Origin: Coriobacteriaceae bacterium
GTDB taxonomy: Bacteria; Actinomycetota; Coriobacteriia; Coriobacteriales; Eggerthellaceae
Assembly: GCA_015062635.1 (NCBI GenBank)
Contig: SUUF01000075.1
Coordinates: forward strand, 1-9,412
DNA: 9,412 nt
Reading direction: 5' to 3'
A model generated the notes under the pieces. It searched no databases. It was not told where the DNA came from and saw nothing but the letters and a program-made list of their open reading frames with translations. Below, piece by piece: positions 5,442 to 9,412 of the stretch. The position numbers and the translations under genes are program-made. Numbering within the stretch: the first letter of the stretch is position 1; every line of letters begins with the position of its first letter.

Positions 5442-7373
5442 ATGAAGAAGAACGAGCATTTCCCCAAGTTGTTCGAGCGCGGGACCATCGCCGGGCTCGA
5501 GATCAAGAACCGCATCGTGCGCGAGCCCATGGGCACCGAGCTGGGCAATCCTGACGGTTCTCCGAGCTGGGCCTCGCTGAAGGCATATGCCGAGGCAGGC
5601 GACGGCGGCACGGGCATCGTGTACATGGACAACGCGGGCGTGACGCAGTTCCACCACGTGGGTCTTTCTATTGCGAGCGACCCCTACATCGGGCCGATGT
5701 CGCTTCTGGCCAAGACCGTGAAGCATCACGGCGCCATCCCCGGCCTGCAGATCGTGCACCCGGGCCGCGACGCGGCGTTCGTGGCGGGCGATGACCTCAT
5801 CTCGTCGTCGGCCATCATGTGGGAACCGTGGTACGAGGCGGGCGGCGCGGTGCCGCGTCCGCTGACGATCGAGGAGATCCACCAGTTCGTCGAGGCGTTC
5901 GGCGACGCTGCCGTGCGCGGCGTAAAGGCCGGCTTCGAGATTATCGACGTCCACGCGGCCTGCGGCGTTCTGCTGTCGAACTTCCTGTCGCCGCTGAACA
6001 ACACGCGCAACGACCTGTACGGCGGCTCGCTGCACAACCGCATGCGCTTCCTGATGGAAGTCATCCGCAACATCAAGCGCAAGTGCCCGACCACGCCGCT
6101 GTCCATCCGCCTCTCGGGCTGCGACTTCGAGCCGGGCGGCATCACCATCGAGGAGACCGTCGAGGTCGCCAAGGCCTGCGAGGCCAACGGCGCTGACGTA
6201 ATCAACCTCACCTGGGGCAGCCACGCCGAGGTCATCAATGCTGCCGGCATCCTTAGCGAGCATGGCGCCAACCATGTCGAGATGGCCAAGATGATCAAGG
6301 ACGCGGTGAACATCCCGGTCATGCTGTGCGGCGGCATCTACACTCCCGAGATCGGCGAGAAGCTCCTCGAGGACGGCATCTGCGATTACGTGGGCATCGG
6401 CAAGCCGGCTCTGGCCGACCCGATGTGGGCGAAGAAGGCCAAGGAAGGCCGTTCCGAGGACATCCGTCCCTGCATCGGCTGCGTCGTGGGCTGCCATGAC
6501 CGCGGCATGCTGTCGGGCGGCATGGTGCAATGCGCCGTCAACCCGCGCCTGTACAAGTTCGACTGCGATCCCTACATTCCGGCCGAGGAGCCCAAGAAGG
6601 TCGCCGTCATCGGCGCCGGCCCCGGCGGCTGCGAGGCGGCCATCACGCTGAAGAAGCGCGGCCACGAGGTTGTCCTGTACGACAAGCGCTTCGTGGGCGG
6701 CACGCTCAAGGAGGCTTCGGTGCCCGTCTACAAGTACGACGTGTGGCGCCTGGCCGAGTATTACGAGGTGCAGCTGAAGAAGGAGGGCATCGAGGTCATC
6801 GCCGAGGAGGCGACCGCCGACACCATCGCCGACGGCGGCTTCGACGCCTGCATCGTCGCGACGGGCGCAACGCCGCGCAAGCTGAGCTTCCCGGGCGAGG
6901 ATTCCAGCAACGTCGTGTACGCGATGGACTTCCTGCGCGAGGAGTGCAAGACCGACGCGCAGAAGGTCACGGTCGTGGGCGGCGGCATCGTCGGCGCCGA
7001 GATCGCGCTGATGCTGGCCGAGGATTACGGCAAGGACGTGACGCTCACCACGCGCCAGGACCAGTTCTTCATCAACGGCTGCATGGGCATCGCCTACATG
7101 GTGCGCCTGCAGATGGCGGGTGCCAAGATCAAGGCCCGTCAGACGCTCGTCTCGGTCGAGGACGGCAACCCCGTGTTCGCCGGCCCCCATGGCGTCGAGA
7201 AGGGCGAGGCCGACCTGGTCGTCCTCTCGCCGGGCTTCGTTCCCAACATGAAGCTGCGCGACGAGATCGAGGCCAAGTGCGATGCCGAGGTCATCGTCAT
7301 CGGCGACGCCAAGGCTCCGCGCATGATCATGGACGCCGTGCACGAGGGTTACATCGCGGCCATCAACCTGTAG
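5442..7373 (+). CDS. dzr: Daidzein reductase (OYE-like FMN / 4Fe-4S / FAD enzyme)
   Basis: A 643-residue enzyme of the 2,4-dienoyl-CoA reductase/BaiCD type, expected to reduce the C2-C3 double bond of daidzein to dihydrodaidzein with NAD(P)H. An FMN TIM barrel spans about 1-340 and includes FLSPLNNTRNDLYGGS (181-196) and the phosphate-binding end VGIGKPALADP. Next come four cluster ligands, C344, C347, C351 and C364, in a CxxCxxxC-x12-C arrangement for a 4Fe-4S cluster. The C-terminal part has two nucleotide-binding motifs, GAGPGG (391-396) and GGGIVG (513-518), for FAD and NAD(P)H. The barrel motif normally reading HxxH/N-G-Y is HAACGV (171-176): His171 is kept, but the proton-donating Tyr is Val176. 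ATG 5442 follows AGGGAGAGGG. The length matches three-cofactor members of the family. A bile-acid or enoate reductase would be the alternative if the neighbours were ignored. Confidence 0.87.
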   Translation: MKKNEHFPKLFERGTIAGLEIKNRIVREPMGTELGNPDGSPSWASLKAYAEAGDGGTGIVYMDNAGVTQFHHVGLSIASDPYIGPMSLLAKTVKHHGAIPGLQIVHPGRDAAFVAGDDLISSSAIMWEPWYEAGGAVPRPLTIEEIHQFVEAFGDAAVRGVKAGFEIIDVHAACGVLLSNFLSPLNNTRNDLYGGSLHNRMRFLMEVIRNIKRKCPTTPLSIRLSGCDFEPGGITIEETVEVAKACEANGADVINLTWGSHAEVINAAGILSEHGANHVEMAKMIKDAVNIPVMLCGGIYTPEIGEKLLEDGICDYVGIGKPALADPMWAKKAKEGRSEDIRPCIGCVVGCHDRGMLSGGMVQCAVNPRLYKFDCDPYIPAEEPKKVAVIGAGPGGCEAAITLKKRGHEVVLYDKRFVGGTLKEASVPVYKYDVWRLAEYYEVQLKKEGIEVIAEEATADTIADGGFDACIVATGATPRKLSFPGEDSSNVVYAMDFLREECKTDAQKVTVVGGGIVGAEIALMLAEDYGKDVTLTTRQDQFFINGCMGIAYMVRLQMAGAKIKARQTLVSVEDGNPVFAGPHGVEKGEADLVVLSPGFVPNMKLRDEIEAKCDAEVIVIGDAKAPRMIMDAVHEGYIAAINL

Positions 7374-7428
7374 CGATTGGAATCTGGGCGGTCCTGCGGC
7401 CGGGCGTACTGCCAATGGCCTGTTGGGC

Positions 7429-7447
7429 CGCCCTTTATTAAAGGGCG
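7429..7447. promoter_or_regulatory. 19-bp perfect palindrome upstream of fixC
   Basis: CGCCCTTTATTAAAGGGCG reads the same on both strands around its central T (9-bp arms). Its AT-rich core stands out in GC-rich DNA. It lies 55 bases after the dzr stop and 109 bases before the fixC start. Flanking bases are not U-rich on either strand, so a dimeric-regulator operator fits better than a terminator. Confidence 0.5.
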
Positions 7448-7542
7448 AAACGCCTGGACGGTTGAGAGGGCGCCTGCAGCTTGGGCGTTTCAGCGGTCGA
7501 AGGCGGTGCTTCCAGCGCTGCCAGGGCAATTCGCCGGCAATG

Positions 7543-7550
7543 AAAGGAGG
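7543..7550 (+). promoter_or_regulatory. Ribosome binding site that fixes the fixC start
   Basis: AAAGGAGG lies six bases before GTG 7557. The frame is open as far back as ATG 7377, but the 60 extra residues precede the flavin-binding strand, are unlike the family, and have no such site. GTG 7557 is therefore chosen. Confidence 0.85.
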
Positions 7551-7556
7551 GCACCT

Positions 7557-8870
7557 GTGGAGGAGCGCGATTTCGACATCATCGTGGTCGGTTGCGGCTG
7601 TGCAGGAGCTATAGCGGCGTACGTGGCCGCGAAGAAGGGCAAGAGCGTGCTCGTCGTGGAGCGCGGCGACTTTGCCGGCGCGAAGAACATGACGGGCGGG
7701 CGCTTGTATGCGCATTCGCTCCGCAGCGTGCTCGACGCCTATGCAGAGGGCGAGATCGAGTGGGACTCCATCCCGTTCGAGCGCAAGATAACGCATGAGC
7801 GCATCGCGTTCATGGACATCGCGAGCGCCATGACGGTCGACTTCACGAGCGAGGAGCTAGGGCAGGAGCGCTGCGACAGCTACAGCGTGCTGCGCGGCAC
7901 GTTCGACCAATGGCTGGCCAAGCTTGCCGAGGACGCGGGCTGCGAGGTCATCTGCGGCATCGCCGTCGAGGAGCTGCTGCGCGACGAGGGTGGATGCGTG
8001 TGCGGCATCCGCGCGGGCGAAGACGAGATAACCGCCCAGGTGGTCATCTTGTCGGAAGGCGCCAACAGCCTGCTCGCCGAGCGCTGCCTGGGCGCGCCGC
8101 GGCCGAAGCCCTCGCAGATGGCCGTGGGCATCAAGGAAGTGTTCGAGCTTCCCGCATCCACCGTCGAGGACCGGTTCCTCTGCGCGCCGGGCGAAGGCGC
8201 CGCGATGCTGGTCGTGGGGGACTGCACGCACGGCTACACGGGCGGCGGGTTCCTCTACACCAACAAGGAGAGCATCAGCTTGGGGCTCGTGGCGACCATC
8301 GAGCATCTGCAGGAGGCCGACACCACCATCTACCAGATGATGGACGACTTCAAGAAGCATCCCGCCGTCGCGCCCATCATACGCGACGCAACGATGGTCG
8401 AACATTCTGGGCATATGGTTTCCGAAGGCGGCTACGACATGATTCCCGAGTACGTCCACGACGGCTGCTTGGTGGCGGGCGACGCCGCCATGCTGTGCAT
8501 GAACCTGGGGTACCAGGTGCGCGGCATGGATCTGGCCATCTCGTCGGGCCGTTTCGCAGCCGAGGCGGCGTGCGCCGCAATCGACGCAGGCGACGTGAGC
8601 GCTGCCGGCATGGCGGGCTATCGGGCTGCCATGGAGGAGAGCTTCGTCGTCAAGGACCTGAAGACCTACCGCAAGTGGCCCCAGACGATGGATAAGTGGA
8701 CCCGCATGTTCACCGAGTATCCCACGATGGTGCGCGAGGCCCTGAACGCAGTGTTCGTCGTCGATGGCGAGCCCAGTATCCCGCTTCGCAAGCGCCTGTG
8801 GCCCATCGTGAAGAAGCGCGGCGTGTTCAAGCTGATCAAAGAGGTGGGAGGAGCGCTGAAGGCCCTATGA
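7557..8870 (+). CDS. fixC: ETF:quinone oxidoreductase-like flavoprotein FixC
   Basis: A 437-residue FAD protein of the FixC/ETF-QO family, which accepts or donates electrons between the FixAB flavoprotein and the quinone pool together with FixX. The N-terminal strand DFDIIVVG leads into GCGCAG (12-17), the dinucleotide motif, here with two Cys where GAGPAG is common. NMTGGRLY, LVAGDAA (305-311, the second FAD contact) and GYQVRGMDLAISSG (318-331) are strong family marks. The C-terminal stretch is basic and amphipathic (RLWPIVKKRGVFKLIK), consistent with membrane contact. Length matches other FixC proteins once the GTG start is used. Its last four bases overlap fixX (ATGA), so the two are translationally coupled. 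It is separated from fixAB by four pathway genes, an uncommon split of fixABCX. Confidence 0.9.
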   Translation: MEERDFDIIVVGCGCAGAIAAYVAAKKGKSVLVVERGDFAGAKNMTGGRLYAHSLRSVLDAYAEGEIEWDSIPFERKITHERIAFMDIASAMTVDFTSEELGQERCDSYSVLRGTFDQWLAKLAEDAGCEVICGIAVEELLRDEGGCVCGIRAGEDEITAQVVILSEGANSLLAERCLGAPRPKPSQMAVGIKEVFELPASTVEDRFLCAPGEGAAMLVVGDCTHGYTGGGFLYTNKESISLGLVATIEHLQEADTTIYQMMDDFKKHPAVAPIIRDATMVEHSGHMVSEGGYDMIPEYVHDGCLVAGDAAMLCMNLGYQVRGMDLAISSGRFAAEAACAAIDAGDVSAAGMAGYRAAMEESFVVKDLKTYRKWPQTMDKWTRMFTEYPTMVREALNAVFVVDGEPSIPLRKRLWPIVKKRGVFKLIKEVGGALKAL

Positions 8871-9181
8871 TGAAGGAACTCAAACCCATTACCGTCAATG
8901 TCGAAGCGCTCATCAGCGCAAACAAGTACAGCGTCGACGAGTCCAACAAGCACATCGAACTGGCATGCGAGGACTTGTCAGCCCTTCCCGCCGAGGAGTT
9001 CGGCAAGCTCGTGCGCGTGTGCCCGGCCGCGCTCTACAAGGAGCGCGCCGATGGTTCGCGCAGCTTCGACTATGCCGGCTGTCTGGAATGCGGAACCTGC
9101 CGCATCGCTTGCGAGGGCACGATCATCAAGAAGTGGGAGAACCCCCAGCCCGGCATGGGCGTCATGTATCGCTTCGGGTAG
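8867..9181 (+). CDS. fixX: Ferredoxin-like protein FixX
   Basis: A 104-residue iron-sulfur protein that completes the ETF:quinone oxidoreductase with FixC. Cluster ligands are visible: C72, C75 and C78 in GCLECGTCR, plus the distal C52 in RVCPAALY. C82 is an extra nearby Cys. The family ending W-x-x-P-x-x-G-M-G-V-x-Y-R-F-G is present (W90 to G104). The start is one of two adjacent in-frame ATGs (8867 or 8870); 8867 gives the ATGA overlap with the fixC stop. GGAGGAG (8847-8853) is rather far upstream, which suits coupling to fixC translation. The N-terminal 30 residues are slightly longer than in E. coli FixX. Function in the isoflavone pathway is inferred from co-location. Confidence 0.92.
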   Translation: MMKELKPITVNVEALISANKYSVDESNKHIELACEDLSALPAEEFGKLVRVCPAALYKERADGSRSFDYAGCLECGTCRIACEGTIIKKWENPQPGMGVMYRFG

Positions 9182-9235
9182 CGGGTGCGTAGTTGCAGTG
9201 AGCCACTCTCAAACGGCAAGATGCGCGGATGGTCG

Positions 9236-9274
9236 GGAGGCGGCACGATCGCGAGGTCGTGCCGCTTCCTTTAT
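9236..9274 (+). terminator. Rho-independent terminator of the equol cluster
   Basis: GCGGCACGA (9240-9248) pairs with TCGTGCCGC (9257-9265). The stem extends outward by G9239-U9266, A9238-U9267, G9237-C9268 and G9236-C9269 to 13 bp with an 8-base loop. TTTAT follows. It starts 54 bases after the fixX stop. This is the only hairpin in the window with both a strong stem and a U-rich tail. Confidence 0.8.
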
Positions 9275-9374
9275 AGGGCGAACGGGGGTCGTCATCGCTC
9301 GGCTTGCGATTGCGGCCCATGCGCCGTCTGCGTTGCATCATCTAGGAGGAGCGCTACTGGGCGTGAACGGGGGA

Positions 9375-9412
9375 CGGAGGTTTGTTCAAGCATAGGCGCG
9401 AACAAACCTCCG
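9375..9412. terminator. 13-bp inverted repeat at the window end, possible bidirectional terminator
   Basis: CGGAGGTTTGTTC (9375-9387) and GAACAAACCTCCG (9400-9412) are exact complements around a 12-base loop. The second arm ends on the last base of the window, so any U-tract, or a longer repeat, lies outside. A terminator for a convergent neighbour, or part of a larger repeat, are both possible. Confidence 0.4.

Larger units (their letters stand above)
7374..7556 (+). other. Structured leader between dzr and fixC
   Basis: This is the longest gap inside the cluster (183 bases) and holds no convincing gene. It contains a 19-bp palindrome (7429-7447) and an inverted repeat GAAACGCC/GGCGTTTC (7447-7454 and 7484-7491) that shares G7447 with it, so the two could compete as RNA structures. 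ATTGG/CCAAT arms also occur at 7376-7380 and 7412-7416. A separate promoter or regulated leader for fixCX is plausible. No textbook -35/-10 pair is evident; TATTAA at 7436-7441 is a possible -10. Confidence 0.45.
9182..9412. other. Non-coding region after fixX
   Basis: No credible gene is seen on either strand. The region holds a terminator-like hairpin (9236-9274), two copies of GAACGGGGG (9280-9288 and 9365-9373), an AGGAGG (9344-9349) followed only by a ten-codon GTG frame (9363-9395), and a 13-bp inverted repeat at the window end. Confidence 0.6.

Noticed and set aside
7377..7556. N-terminal extension of FixC from ATG 7377
   Set aside because: The extra 60 residues are unlike the family and run through the palindrome. 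GTG 7557 has AAAGGAGG at ideal distance.
5370..7796. About 800-codon minus-strand frame opposite dzr
   Set aside because: Same cause: biased composition, no motifs, and it crosses the end of dzr, the fixC leader and the fixC start.
8898..9395. Overlapping 165-codon frame across fixX and the terminator
   Set aside because: Ser/Arg/Ala-rich composition typical of a shadow frame; it lies over the conserved FixX coding sequence and reads through the terminator hairpin.
1..9412. CRISPR arrays, tRNA or rRNA genes, insertion sequences
   Set aside because: No regularly spaced repeats, cloverleaf, rRNA-like segments or transposase motifs were seen on either strand.

Overview
This window carries an isoflavone-reduction (S-equol) gene cluster, all on the + strand, from a high-GC bacterium. 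The gene set and the GC-biased codon use fit an equol-forming member of the Eggerthellaceae/Coriobacteriia (Slackia, Adlercreutzia, Asaccharobacter-like). That assignment rests on recognising the gene set; no taxonomic marker gene is present.

Layout: a 101-base leader, then a VOC-family dihydrodaidzein racemase (102-554), fixA (578-1300) and fixB (1301-2215), tetrahydrodaidzein reductase (2330-3793), dihydrodaidzein reductase of the SDR family (3917-4774), a small four-helix membrane protein of unknown role (4865-5347), daidzein reductase of the OYE/2,4-dienoyl-CoA reductase family (5442-7373), fixC (7557-8870) and fixX (8867-9181). A strong terminator-like hairpin follows at 9236-9274. The last 230 bases hold no convincing gene and end in a 13-bp inverted repeat that runs to the window edge.

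How the genes fit together: from published work on equol bacteria, daidzein reductase makes (R)-dihydrodaidzein, the racemase supplies the (S) form, dihydrodaidzein reductase makes trans-tetrahydrodaidzein, and tetrahydrodaidzein reductase yields (S)-equol. FixAB (an electron-transfer flavoprotein) with FixCX (ETF:quinone oxidoreductase plus ferredoxin-like protein) probably links one or more of these flavoenzymes to the quinone pool or to low-potential carriers. That link is inference.

The pathway itself is known. The parts that deserve a second look are: (1) all four isoflavone enzymes and both ETF subunits deviate from their parent families exactly at catalytic or cofactor residues (racemase metal ligands, SDR Tyr to His, OYE HxxH/N-G-Y to HAACGV, fumarate-reductase arginines, the ETF-alpha FAD arginine, the ETF-beta nucleotide loop); (2) the unassigned membrane protein, which looks like a tandem duplication of a two-helix unit; and (3) GC-rich perfect stem-loops in successive intercistronic gaps, plus a 19-bp palindrome in front of fixCX, which suggest post-transcriptional or transcriptional segmentation of the cluster.
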